Positions 49,000 to 61,281 of a stretch of 64,000 nt of DNA are shown one piece after another. Position 1 is the stretch's first letter. Each line of letters starts with the position of its first letter. The DNA is taken from the NCBI RefSeq assembly GCF_000005505.3, contig NC_016132.3, forward strand, positions 46,824,914 through 46,888,913, read 5' to 3'. The notes beneath the pieces are model-generated. The model ran no database searches, was not told the DNA's origin, and worked only from the letters and a program-made list of their open reading frames with translations. Source of the DNA: Brachypodium distachyon (lineage: Eukaryota; Streptophyta; Magnoliopsida; Poales; Poaceae). The position numbers and the translations under genes are program-made.

Positions 49000-51437
49000 C
49001 TACAAGTGAAGCCATGAACCTTGGCCTTTAAAACCCATCTTAATCTTTTGTTTCCATACTTTAAAAGCTTGCTATTTTATTTGAAAATTGAAATAAACTT
49101 TCCACTTGTGCTTAGATCATCTCATCAAAGAACTAGTGTGTCTCTAGTGCTCTTGTTTTTGCTTGCAAGATTTTTTGAGAAAAGCCAGCTTACAACGTAA
49201 GCTTCCTTTGGATTGATAAACCTTGAGTCACTCACTTATGAAAATCTTGCTACTATCTGCATCCCTCCGTGCTTGCGGCCAAATAAAATCTTTGTTCACC
49301 TCAGGAGCTAGTAGACACTGGTGGTGGTGATGATATCTGTCATTGGCTTTGATTAGATGATGGCAATAATGATAAACATGACCGCGGAAATGACGGTGTC
49401 TCTGATCTGTATAGCCCTCCCACGAGAGAGAATTAAAGGGAGCTCCACCTATATTATCTGTCCCAACGCCATCATCATGCATTGGATGACGATGTATGCT
49501 CCGAGAGTTTCTACATATGAAAAGTGGACCCCTCAGACCCGGCCTTTTGGCCGAGGAACCAGGCGCCTGCCATGCCACCTAGCTACTGGCCGCTTGGCCA
49601 ACGCTCCCCTTTAGCTTGCGCGATCCCTTCTTCGTCTACATCTTTGTTGTATTTTCGAATTTTCTAGAAACTATGTTTTTCGTCTATGTACTCCTTCCAT
49701 GATTTGCAGGGTAAAATGCATGTCTGATAAAATATATTCAATGTTACATGCAATTATAACTTCATTTGTCACGGTTACCTCGCAATTTGATGATACAAAA
49801 TGCTTGTATCAAATATACTATTTTAATCTTACAAATCATGATTTTATTATGTCCTCAACAACCAGATAATTCAGAAGGTACGGCCAATCCAACCATACAA
49901 ATATTCTAGCGTGTATGTACATAGATCTCCACCCAAACCTTGAAAGTCGACTACTATTTTCCCTTTTTTAGGGATATGGGATGGAGGGAGTATATGATAT
50001 GATCATAAAGAAGATTTTAAGACGCGGCAAAGGGCCACGGAATGGATAGAGGTATATAAAACTTTTGTCGCTAACACATGTTATTTCTAACACCACGACA
50101 AATGGTGCTAAGAAACCAATGTCAAAAGGTTTTTTCACTCCTAGCACATAAAGATTAGAAACTAATACATCATTGGGGTAGTTTTTGTTAGGTTTCCCAC
50201 AAAGCTGTGAACTAAAGATAAGGTCAACCCACTAGTAGTAATATGGTAGAAATAATGCGTGTGAGCGTATACAATGACAATTGATTAATATTAATCCTTG
50301 AGATAACATGCTACCAAGGCTATCCATGAAGATTAGGAGAGAACACGTACATATATATGAAGTAAGCCACTATGACTTCGGTGACGTCTTTGGACATCTC
50401 TCCCCTCCTCTGAAGCATTGTCGTGGCACTATCACACCACCCCCACTCTAGGCTCTCGGGTGAAAACCCATAGTCATCAGACGGGGCGGCGGCGACGCCC
50501 GGTGGTGGCGTCCTCTCCCATGGGGGCGCCGTGGGGAATCGCTAGATCTGCGGGTGAGTGGGTCATGGTCGGTGGACAACTACTTGGCATGTACTGCACG
50601 GTGGATCTGGCTGACATCGTCGATGCCAGTCCTGACAATATCAATGCTTCGATCATTGTCCCAAAGTTGGGTTGGCGGAAGACGGTGGTGGTTGTTCTAT
50701 GGAGCGAGCGGCACACTCTACGGATTTGCCTAACCGGTTGTGTATTGGAACGGCCTTTGGATTTAGATGTGGGCGGTGCTGTGCGGTTAGTACATAAGGC
50801 CTCGATAATAACTACCCTTCATCAGATCTTTAGGCACAGCATGAGGGATTTGGATTGATTGACGTATTCCTTTTGTCAGACTTATTAAATAAATTAATAA
50901 ATAGAATTATATGCATCATGTTTATGTAGATGCTGGGGATTTCAACCTCTTTTTCGAGAAAAAATAACATTGTTGACTTTAGTCCAAGGATCAACATTCA
51001 CACGCGCGCTTAAGTGGAATCACACATGAGCACTATTATTGCCAAAGCCATGATTTTTTCCTTTTTTTTTCTTACAATACTGACGACATGTACACATCCT
51101 CCAAAGTTACACGACCATAATACTAGAACTTCATGAATCATGATCCGATCAAACTCGGCTAGTCTAACAATGTCATGTACCGTTCACCATCTAAAACTAA
51201 CAACTTGTAAACCTATTACAGATACAAAATCTTGTTGAACAGCCGTGGATAAACTCGGAAAATTGACAACCCGTTCACACCAGAATACAAACAAGTTTGA
51301 TTTTTTTCTTCAAAAAAGATGGGAATCCCTTACTGACAATCACTCCCCTATCTAAACCAGTCATCTCCCGTGCTCCTAACGATCTTGATTCATTGTCTTT
51401 ACAGCTTGTCAACTCGACTCAAAGTATGGTTCAGACT
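49000..51437. other. Intergenic; retroelement-like debris
   Basis: No gene is supported. A lone Stowaway-like right end (GGGATATGGGATGGAGGGAG) occurs at about 49971-49990. A GC-rich block at about 50.41-50.86 kb contains a 146-codon open frame beginning MSWHYHTTPTLGSR. Its composition resembles the noncoding leader of grass non-LTR elements, such as the one at 51.4-53.2 kb, rather than a conserved protein. The remainder is AT-rich. Confidence 0.35.
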
Positions 51438-51447
51438 ACTAATTTAG

Positions 51448-53181
51448 CTTTTGGCTATCTATGGACTGAGCGGCCCCAACACGCGTGAGCCCCCGCATCA
51501 CTCCCAGCGGGCGACTCGGGCGGCGACTTCCCGCGCACCGCCGGCGGCGGCTCTCCCCTCCTCCCTGCTCCTCGTCATCGCCTGAGAGGGTTGAAAGCAA
51601 CGCCTTGTTGGCTCTCAAGGACGGCGGCGGCGAGGCCGTTGACTTCTCGCGGTGTTCTCGTGCTAGCTTCGTCCAGGCGGCGCATCTGCGTCTTGGCGGT
51701 CGGCGCGATGGTCTTTGACCTGATCCGGCGATCCAATCGACGGATCCGGCGACTGCCGGGCTGACGGCTTCCGTCTCCATCCTCCATCGTCGCCGTCCCC
51801 CCAACTCCTCCACCCGGTCGAGCTCCCCCGGATCTGGCCGTCACGGGTCTGATCCGTGTGTTGCCGACAAAGATCCGAGGCCACCTCGGCGGATCCGGCG
51901 TCCCCATACCTTGCGCGCCCTCCATCTCACCGGACCCTGACCCCCCTCACCAGCACCTCGCCGTCCTCCCCAACGACGCACACCTCCGCGGGCTTCTCGG
52001 CCCAGATCCGGCCCACTGCCAACCGCCTCCGTCACCTCGAGCCGGCGCTGGTTGCATGCCTCCAGGTCTCGCTCCCTCCTCCATGGCAGCCGTCGCCCCC
52101 TTCAAGTTTGCGCCAGCCACATCGTACGCTCCTCCAGCCCCGCCCAGCTCCTCCTAACCCCCTGACCAGCTTCGGTGGTCTGATCCTCGGACAGACAAGG
52201 GAGGACCAACCCTCTTCTACCTGCATCCGTTCATCCTCGTTCTTCCTCCACCCATCTCCTCAGATCATACATGCCTTTGCGGTGCTACAAGCTGATTTGG
52301 GAATTGATGTTCCTATTTTGTCCGATCCCTCCCTCTGTCGGTCGCGGCTTTGCCATGGCCTTCGGTAATCACTCTGCAGATGGCGTCACCGCCTAACGGT
52401 TGGTGTCGTGGCTTGGACTCGGAAGTCTCTATACACCCTATGATGCTATGCTCTAGGATCCATAGTTTGCAGTGGCAGCCATGGAGGCGGCATCCTCCTA
52501 ACAGAGATGGCCGTGATAGAGGGTGTGTGTGTGCTGCCCACGGTCGATCTGAGATCCATCCACCTTCCGGTTAGCTCCTCCGAATCTCCAATAAACTTCT
52601 ACTTGGTTGCCCTTGTAGTCATCCTACAGTCGTTGTATGTGTCCTTCTTCTACACTCCTCCATTGGGTAAATCAGCCCCTGTTGGGGAGATATCTTTCAC
52701 TTGTGACACACTTTGAGAACATGCTACCATCTTGTCGTCCTTCTCCTTCCCTCGGAAAAGCCACCCTCCGGTGGATGATTTGTGTGACATCTATGTGTGC
52801 TCGACGAGCCTACGTCGTCTATTTCTCCAAGGATGGCATCGGTGCGACTTCTTGATGATGATGCTTCGGTTTCCTCGGCCTAGTTTCAGTGCTTTGGTTG
52901 AGCTTTCTGGTTATGCCCACCTCGCTCTCTGGTGCTGTCTGTGACAGTCCTCCTTCTATTGCTCGTGATACTCTGTTCGTTGGTTATAGCACAACATAGG
53001 CTACATAGCTTTGCTCCTTTAGTGGGTTCATTGGCGTTGTGTTGTAATCATGTACTGGTTTTTTTTCTGTTTTCTTATGTTCTTGCTACGGCAAGGTGTA
53101 TTGCCCCTCGGGCTTCCTTTTGGGAATATATTCAGGTGGGGATTTCTCCCCCCCCCCCCCTTTGATCTCTCACAAAAAAAA
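51448..53181 (+). mobile_element. 1.73-kb non-LTR retroposon with poly-A tail and 10-bp target duplication
   Basis: The sequence ACTAATTTAG occurs at 51438-51447 and again at 53182-53191, directly after a poly-A run (53173-53181). This is the signature of target-primed retroposition. The body is very GC- and C-rich in its first 700 bp, then T-rich, and ends CAGGTGGGGATTT, a C run, TTTGATCTCTC and poly-A. No reverse transcriptase or other conserved protein is visible, so it is probably a non-autonomous element or the retroposed copy of a noncoding or rearranged transcript. Open frames of 99-170 codons in the GC-rich half overlap in several phases and look like compositional artefacts. Confidence 0.75.
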
Positions 53182-53911
53182 ACTAATTTAGTTTTCTTCA
53201 TGGGAAATTTGTAGTCACGCAAGGGGCACGAACATGTTCACATGTGTACTTTTTTTTTCTAAAAGGTGCGTAAACGTGGCAGATCATTTTAAACACACAC
53301 AAGCCCAAATCCACCACTCTAAGAAAACGAAATAAAACTCTGGATAGTTTGTGAAACAATCAGAGCAAATTTAAGACTTGCTTCTGATGTAGAAATTTAT
53401 TATGCTTTTTTTACAAATCTTTCTTGTTTTGATATTCTCCTAGAAATATTATTAAAAATCAACTCATCTAGCAATTCTCATAGAACAAGATTTACTTCTC
53501 ATAAGCCGCATCATCCTTCACAAAGTTCACAATCAAGCGTACCGAATGGTTTGTTTCAAAAGAAAAGATTGAATTATTGCGCATGTAGATATGAATTTAC
53601 GGCTATTGAGGTCTCTTGAAGTGAATTTTTAGAACTAAACTTTGTTTTGAAACTTAGAAAAAATCATATATTTTAAGTTTTGAAAATTACAAAGAAAACA
53701 TACGTGTAGAATGGGTATAAACATACCCTTGCAAGCTTTTCACTCAAAATATGATCACTTATGACCTATCCCAAAATCACAAAATTTGCGACAAAACATA
53801 AAGATACATCAGAAATTACGTGTTTGTTTAGTAGGAATTAATTTTATGATGTTTGCTCACAAAAAATCGTACTTTTTATGAAAATTCCATATAAGTTTCT
53901 GCCTGTCATCT

Positions 53912-54040
53912 AAGGTATTGTTTGGCACAGGTTGATTTCACGAGTTTTCTAGAGAATTTTAGGAATTGTAGTTCATTTTTAATTACAACCTCAAAATTCA
54001 CTCAAATTGTGTGAAACTAACCTGTGCCAAACAAGCCTTA
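53912..54040. mobile_element. Small TIR element (Tourist- or hAT-like MITE)
   Basis: The left end AAGGTATTGTTTGGCACAGG and the right end CCTGTGCCAAACAAGCCTT form about 21-bp inverted repeats with few mismatches, 128 bp apart. Possible TAA/TTA flanks would fit a Tourist element, but the target duplication is not certain. Confidence 0.75.
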
Positions 54041-54171
54041 AGAATATGAGTTTCGTTGTGATGATTTTTTAAACTCAAAACACTAGTTCCGCTAAGTTTA
54101 GAAGATGGATTCACGTGACAACTTGTGAGATATTGTACCATCACAAAGCCACTGTGGTTGTTGCATACTTG

Positions 54172-54330
54172 CAGTGGCGGAGCCAGCCTAGAATCAGAGC
54201 CGGGGCAATATACAAGAATTATTACCAATCTAATCAGCATTTATCTTAAGATCACTGCTAATTATACAAGGAACTTCACAGTTTGAGCCTTGGCAAGTGC
54301 CAGGGTGGCCGGGCGCTGGCTCCGCCAGTG
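54172..54330. mobile_element. hAT-type MITE, 159 bp, 8-bp target duplication
   Basis: The left end CAGTGGCGGAGCCAGC and right end GCTGGCTCCGCCAGTG are inverted repeats with one mismatch. The 8-bp word CATACTTG flanks the element on both sides (54164-54171, 54331-54338). An 8-bp duplication and CAGTG-type ends are typical of the hAT superfamily. The interior is noncoding. Confidence 0.9.
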
Positions 54331-54338
54331 CATACTTG

Positions 54339-57300
54339 CATGTTTCTAAATTTCTAATAAACCAATGCACTAGCCCTTGGGCTGTGAGTAGAGCCAGATG
54401 CGTTCCCGGAGCTCGGTGCTTGGACGTCCCCATGGCCAGGAGGGGGTCCCTTGCAGCACCACACGAACATGGCAGCATCTGCGTTGCCAGATGCCAAGGA
54501 GAACTTTATTGATCGCTCCCCGGTGGCGGTGGCCCAAGCCGCCCAGGGTCCACAGCATATGAGCATTCTGGGAAAACGGCAAAAGCGTTCGTAGTACGCT
54601 GCGGAGTTGACCACGGAAGCTGTGTTTGTGTTAGGAGGAGATGCATATAGGAGTAGAGTCGAGGGATGCAGTCACACGTGACGCACTCCTGCCCTTCCGC
54701 GTCTTGATTTCCTCAATGGCTCTTGTCATCTAGCCTGGAACACTCCGACGTGATGAACTGAAGACGCTGGTTGAGCTAGCTTGGATGATTGTCATTGTTA
54801 CCAGTAAAAGGCAGTTCTACTTCTGCAGTTTTTTTAACAGTTACACGACATGTAAATTTGATTTATTTATGTTTTGTTTAAATATGGTGTAAAACTGATT
54901 GAAAATTGGACTGTCTTCGATCTGAGAGCTGTTTCGTTTTCCTCTCCTACTAATGTTTTTTCTTCTTCTCTGACCGCTGCAGCGATGGCAGTGCCGAAGC
55001 AAGTGGCCGCGTGTACCGACCCATGTGAATTTGCTTGAAAATAAATTTTTGATGGATGATAAATGGAACCGACTGGGGAGTCCTCCAGTTGAGTGCCTCC
55101 ACGTGATCTCCAGGGGACCAATCATTCATTTGCATCTCTGCAAGTTGCTGAAAAATAAAGCTAGTACGAAAGACGGTTGACCAAACCTAACTGCTTATAT
55201 AAGTCCCCTCCTTTATCAAATAGTCTATTGTTTTCGCAGAGGAAGATAAATCCGTGCAACAAATACAGGTTGCTTCAGTTTTTCAGTTACTGTTAATCAG
55301 TTGTTCGTTACGGAGGAGTAGTGCTACTAGTTGTGGTAAGATTTGCTCCCTACCTGCCACGTCCTGGGCGTGCACGTGGTGTGCCCTTTCCTTAATTTGC
55401 TCGGGGAACACCGCTGAAATGCTGAATGGGCTCTATACTATTTTCTCCCTCTTCTCTAGAAAATCCTCTGTGGAAGATTCTAGCCGAGTTGGATCCTATC
55501 ATGTTCTTTTTTCGCGCCTAGATCAGAACAACGAGACACAGCCCTACTGCAGCATAAGCTACACCGACGGAAGAAAAAGAAAAGGTTTTATGACACACCT
55601 TGTCCATATGTGTGGAGTTTTCTAAAATAGCACTGTAGTTTCTTAGATTGGAGTACTAGTTTATTATTTTCATGTTTCTTTAACAACGCTAGACATGTGA
55701 CTAATTTGGTGGTGTAGATGTTGGTATTTTTTTCTATAAACTTATCAAACTTTTGATCTAGAACAAAATAAAACCATATGCCTTGTAAATATGGAAATGT
55801 GGGATTACTATACTAGAACATCCCACATGGTGTATTTCTTTCCCCGAAGCGCACACATGAGCATAATTTTAGCTATTCACGATCCGATATCACGTTGTAC
55901 GTGAACTATGGTGCTCCTTGTTGTGCATTGTTATTGTCACTGGCATGTTTCGAAAGTCTATGTTTATTTGTCGTGTTTCTTTTGGCAAATATTGTAATTG
56001 TACCGGTTATATCTCGATTTTCTATATTCGATTGAAGTGGTTCAGGCTGTTTAATGCTCACTATAATTCACCTTACAAAAATGTACTCTCTCCGTTTCAT
56101 AATTCTTGTCTTAAATTTGTCCAAAATGGATGTATCTATTTTCAAAAAGTGTCTAGGTACATGTAACATTCGACAAGAATTATGGAATGGAGGGAGTACA
56201 TGGATTATTTGATTTTTTTAATGACATGTGTCTTTTGATTTATTTTTTTCAAATACCAGGGAATAAAGTAATGTTGTACAGAGTACTACTCTCCGTATAA
56301 AACAAATTTGTCAATTAGCTTCCTTCATGCAACTTTCGAGGGAGTGGTGAGATTAGATTTCATTCACATCGTGCAATTTCAGATATCACCAAAAAAGCTT
56401 GTCCTACTCACCACTGGCTGCTACATGTCCATGTCACTAAATACGTTCGATCGCCACCAAATTGGACTACATATGGTTTGAGAAAAGGCAGGATTGATTT
56501 CTGCATTGCAACAACCTGACTACCTGCGTTCCTTGCCCTGCAACTAACAAGCCATATGACCATATCCACTCATTGGTTTGTTTCACATAAGATCGAAATT
56601 CATATCGATTAGAGCCAGGAGAAGTTTTAGAAGGTATCTCACCAAGTCGATCGGAATCCATCGGCAAACTCTGCACGATTTCGAAATGACGGGGGCACAA
56701 CGCAACTGCACAAGTTGCATGCATCACGAGTTCACGGGCCGATTAAACAAATACAGTAATTTCCAGCTTGCGAGTAGTACGGAGTACTATATTTTTTAAG
56801 CGTAATATTTGGTTGGTAACCGTGGATGATTGTGCTTATGTGCACACCAACCGCAAGTCAGATCTCACTGCGTTGGGTTGTTATTCTGTCGCTTTTATGC
56901 TTTTATTATAATTATATTCGAGGTTTGGCTAAAACAACGCCACCCGCCACCCATGAGGCCATGATGTGCATAGATGTTCTGGTCTGGTGCTTTGGGAATC
57001 TGTAGCGCCAGCCAAGATGCCATGTCATCATCAGGATCCGAATCTCCATTTGAAGTCACGACTACTCCCTATAAAATATCAGTGTCTGCCTATCTGGTTT
57101 ACCTTCGTGGGAGCTATGAGTCCCACTACCACCTACCGCTGCACCTGAAGTTATTTTGGGGCAAATGACAACCACTGGCGTGGAGATACTCCAGCTAATA
57201 CAGCAGCAGTTACGGAGTAACAGATGCGATGGTGTAAATACCTGGATTTTTCTCACATGAGTAAAGAGAAAATGGGGGGAAACCAATCAATAATCGGAAC

Positions 57301-58566
57301 CTCTCGCCACATGTGGTCCTTGCCACGGCCCCCGTTCGTTTACAGCAAAGACACCGACCTTTCGAAGGTGCTAGCTAGTAGGTGGAAGAAAGCAACGCCA
57401 CGAGAAAATGCCATCCATATAGCCAAAAAGGCGATGTGCACTTGAGCACTCCGTTTGCTTCGAATCCATCTGAGAACGAATCGATGCATTTGGTCTTCCT
57501 CGTGTACGTGAGCGCCTCGTGTTTCAGGCTTTCAGCCATGGAACCCGAGTTATTCCCGACATGCGCCTTCACGCAAAGTTGCCCACCTCAGAATGAAAAA
57601 AAACAAAACAGGGGAGTACCATTTCTTTTTTGTGGTGCGCGACTTTAATTCAGTCCTTGGCTTGCAAGTCTAGACCTTCTTTTAGGGGATATTTTAGGCT
57701 CTACACCTATTTTTGTATATATTCCCTGATGCTTGATGATGTTGATGTCTATCACCCCGGACACTTGGCACTTGGAAATCCATGCATGCAATCCTGCGCG
57801 CGCTCTTCAACTTCAAGTACCGATTCCTGAACGCACTTCAGAAAACGAAGCCGGAAGAAAGCATCCCCTTTACACAGAAAACTGAGGGGCTCGGCTTCTG
57901 AATGCCCCCACGGGTCGTTGTAAGGAACATTTTTCGTGTTCCCAGATCGAATTATGAGGCAATTCTTTCTCATTTTGCTACTGTGTTGGTTGGTCGAATT
58001 TGGTTCCGGTAAGATGGATTTATCAGCTGTTAAGACGTGTACGTCAGCACAACTGTCCTTCGATTATGATAAGTCGGCCATGTTACAGTCCGCTGGTCGT
58101 ACGTGGGTGATAAGGGGATGGACCAAGTTCCTCTGTTCCTCCCATGCGGCTGAGGATAACCCATTGCTTGTATCAGTGTCATCTCCGTCGTGTGAAACAG
58201 CAAAACCCCACCGAACCTTCTGACCGTACTACGTTGTTATGGATGCCCTGCAGTTGCAGGCCACCACAACCAGTCACGATATGTACGTGCGTCAGCCATT
58301 AATTAGCAAGATGGCTTAGAGACGCAGAATGCTCGATCGGCATGCAGCTTTCGGTTACACGAATGCAAAGGAAGGGGCAAGTGCCTAACTTGACGGACAA
58401 TCTGTTCGACAGGAGACGGACAGGAAAAACGAGGACTGAGCTAAGTCTGCTAGCTTGTCCCACGCACGTACTTGCATGCCTTAATTATAAGATCACACTA
58501 GTACAGCTAGGTAGCCTTCTATAACTACGAAGGAGTCTCAGTCTTTACCAGAAGACTTACGATTCA
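54339..58566. other. Intergenic; no convincing gene
   Basis: Only short frames are present. A plus-strand frame at 57954-58223 begins MRQFFLILLLCWLVEFGSG, which looks like a signal peptide, but nothing else supports a gene. One Stowaway lies at 56.09-56.2 kb. Confidence 0.4.
56086..56196. mobile_element. Stowaway MITE
   Basis: A 111-bp element with ends CTCTCTCCGTTTCATAATTC and GAATTATGGAATGGAGGGAG, flanked by TA. Confidence 0.92.
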
Positions 58567-59480
58567 ATACACCCCTCTCTCTTCCAACGAAAACACAAGG
58601 ACGGTTCAGATCACTCCGTACCACTCATAAAAAAGTGCATGATGGACATTAATTAATATTTTTTTCTTTTCTTTCCACCTGGTTCCGAACAACACTAGGT
58701 GTTTTTGATTTTGCCGGAGATTGCACCGTTGGATCGCGACGAAATTTCACGAGGTTGTAGTAGACACAATTCCGCACAATCCCACGGAAGGGATCAGCGA
58801 AATACTTCTTGAGCCAACGGGAAACATGCGAACAAGTCGGACGTTTGTGCTGTCCCGCACGGCTGTGAGAAATCCAAACAACGCTCAGTGTTTTACAATT
58901 TTCCGAAGATTCCACCGTTGGATCGCGACGAAATTTCAAATTGTAGTGGTAGATAAAATTCCTCACATTCTCACCGAAGGGATTGTCGAAATCTTTCTTG
59001 AGGCAGCGGGGAATATGCGAACAATTTGGACGTTTGTGCTGTCTCGCAGGTACGCGAGAAATTCAAACAACACTCGGTATTTTCAAGTTTTCTGGAGATT
59101 CAACCGTTGGATCGCAATGAAATTTTACACTGTGTTAGTAGACAAAATTACACACAATCCCACCCAAGGGATCGTCGAAATAATGATTGAATCAACGGGA
59201 AACATTCAAACAAGTCAGACATTCATGCTGTTACGAATGGCCGCGAGGAATCCGAACAACACTTGGTGTTTTGGAGTTGACCGGAGATTTCACCGTCGGA
59301 TCGAGATGAAATTTCACACCGTCATAGTAGACACAATTTCGCATCATCTCACCGATGGGATTGTTGAAATAATAATTTACGCTGCATATACTTTGCGAGA
59401 GAGAAAGGAGGCAGGAGAAAGAAAAAGATTAGGCAAAAGGAGAGCAAAAGGAAGTAAAAGAAAAAAAACGTGAAAAACCC
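58567..59480 (+). mobile_element. 189-bp repeat family element, copy B (four tandem units)
   Basis: The word CCGTTGGATCGCGACG or close variants starts at 58726, 58915, 59104 and 59293, that is, at exact 189-bp steps. A leader with CAACGAAAACACAAGG and CAGATCACTCCGTACC (58585-58623) is shared with copy A. The plus-strand frame 58721-59473 stays open for 250 codons through all units, each encoding a 63-residue module such as RWIATKFHEVVVDTIPH followed by PTEGISEI and GNMRTSRTFVLSR. It ends in a Lys/Arg-rich tail. The minus strand is also partly open, and the units differ at many amino-acid positions, so coding is not established. No transposase or other known domain is recognised. Confidence 0.75.
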
Positions 59481-61168
59481 ATCCTACTCTTCTGAATTTG
59501 GGTGGGAGTTGTATTGAATTAGTCCTCTTACCAGAAATAGTCAACTAATTTAAATTACAATTTAACAATCCGAATTATTTTTCTACGGGATTCTATCTTG
59601 CATGAGTATATGTAAGACGAGATTCTCTCGCTTTCTTTATAGCTCAGACAGACGTCCCACCCTTTGGAGGCAGGCAAAGGTCCAACCAGCAGCTAGCGAA
59701 CCACAAGGCAAATAATCACCAGTTCCAGATCAACAGAACACCTTCAAATCTCATGACATCATAGCGTCCAGAAGGCGAGAGGAACGACTTGGAAAGGAAA
59801 CGCCGAAAAGAGAAAAAGACAGCCCATGAGCCCATGGCCACCCCATGTTGATGATGTCCACTACAATAACGAAAGACAAGTCAGACTTATCATGCAAATG
59901 CAATGCAATCCTTTCTCTCTCGCTTTCTTTTTTCCTAGTGAGCGAACGACAAGTCCACATTCTCTTGGTGCTATATGCTTTTGTTATGCCTTCTCGGCTC
60001 CGAATCGCCCCATGTAGACCTGGAACAGCCGATAATTTAATCAACAAAAACGGAAGTCGAATTAAAACGGCAACCGATCTGACCACCGACCGAAACCGCC
60101 AATCATACGATGGATCTTTGCATCTGGATTTGCAGAGGTACCTGGACCCACATGTTCAACTTCCATGCAGAATATCAAGTTGGTGTTTCCTTGCCAATTT
60201 TCTACTGGTCAAGAGACTCAAGAGCCAAGACGTACTGCTGCATGCGCATGCACGATCCGGGCAACGGGCTCTGTTTTCTTTATCATTCTCCTCTAACGTC
60301 GTCTTCGGCTTGCCTCGTCGCATAAAATTATTTTGTATCCTCGCAGCGTCGTTTATTTTCAGGACACGCATAACTACCAAAAGTTTTCCATGAAGTCGCC
60401 GCCGTCGGGATCGGAGCGAGAGGAAAGCGGATTCGGGACTCCTTCGTGTCGTGCGAACCTGGATCAGAATTCAGACTTCAGGGCAACAGCACGCAGGATA
60501 TGTATGTTCCCCGTGTGCTGCAGTTAGCAATACGGTGTGCGTGCTGATACTGAAAGAGGAGGCAAACGGGAGCTGGGCGTGTGGATCAGCAAGTGTGTAT
60601 GAACACGCGGGGCACGTGTTGGGACAGGAGTGGGCGAGGAGGACGCCTTGTCGTCAGAGGATTTTTGTTACGATCTCAAGGAAAAGTTGACTTCGGCTGA
60701 AAGAGAAGTTCACTGCATCTGTATGCGTGATTAAAAACGGTGGGGCAGAGGGATGGAGATTTCGATTTTGACGTTACCAATTGATACGAAAAAACCGGCT
60801 CCTGTCAACCAAGGAAAAAACAAGAACCGGCTATTTCGTAGTAGAAGAAGTTAACAGTTATCCATTATGTCTGCGCTAGCTTCCAATGATCCAAATGTCC
60901 ATCTCATCATCTCATGAGTCATGGCATGTCACAATTCATCCACCAGAATAAAAAAAGAACGACATGTCACCATAATTATTTGTGGCTGGGTTGATATAGG
61001 AGTACATATGGCACAATCAGCTGTACTGACCAATCTGCTCCATCTGCAGAAAGGTTAATCATACGGAGAAGCTTCGTATGGCACCAACCACAAGCAACTA
61101 TTTTTTTTTTAGGGCCACAAGCAACTACGAGTAATTTACCTACATTCACATCGTTCCCATATCAACTA

Positions 61169-61281
61169 CTCCCTCCGTTTCATAACAAGTGATTCAAATT
61201 TGTCCAAAGCTGGATGTATCTACGTTTAAAAAACGTCTAGATACATGTAATAAAAAGTCACTTGATATGGGACGAAGAGAG
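61169..61281. mobile_element. Stowaway MITE
   Basis: A 113-bp element with ends CTCCCTCCGTTTCATAACAA and CACTTGATATGGGACGAAGAG, flanked by TA (61167-61168, 61282-61283). Confidence 0.92.

Noticed and set aside
48699..49031. 110-codon frame rich in Tyr, Ile and Val
   Set aside because: It is produced by the TATG/TA/GTAC microsatellite.
49960..49991. Full Stowaway element at 49.99 kb
   Set aside because: Only the right end (GGGATGGAGGGAGTA-like) is present and no inverted left end was found within 150 bp.
50418..50858. 146-codon plus-strand frame as a gene
   Set aside because: No recognised domain. The sequence style fits a degenerate noncoding retroelement leader better than a conserved protein.
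51575..52368. Overlapping open frames of 99-170 codons in the GC-rich half of the retroposon
   Set aside because: Several phases on both strands are open at once, with Pro/Ser/Arg-biased composition and no conserved motif.
57936..58223. Possible small secreted protein with signal-peptide-like start
   Set aside because: Only the hydrophobic start is suggestive. The rest has no recognisable pattern, there is no promoter signal, and one such frame is expected by chance in this much intergenic DNA.
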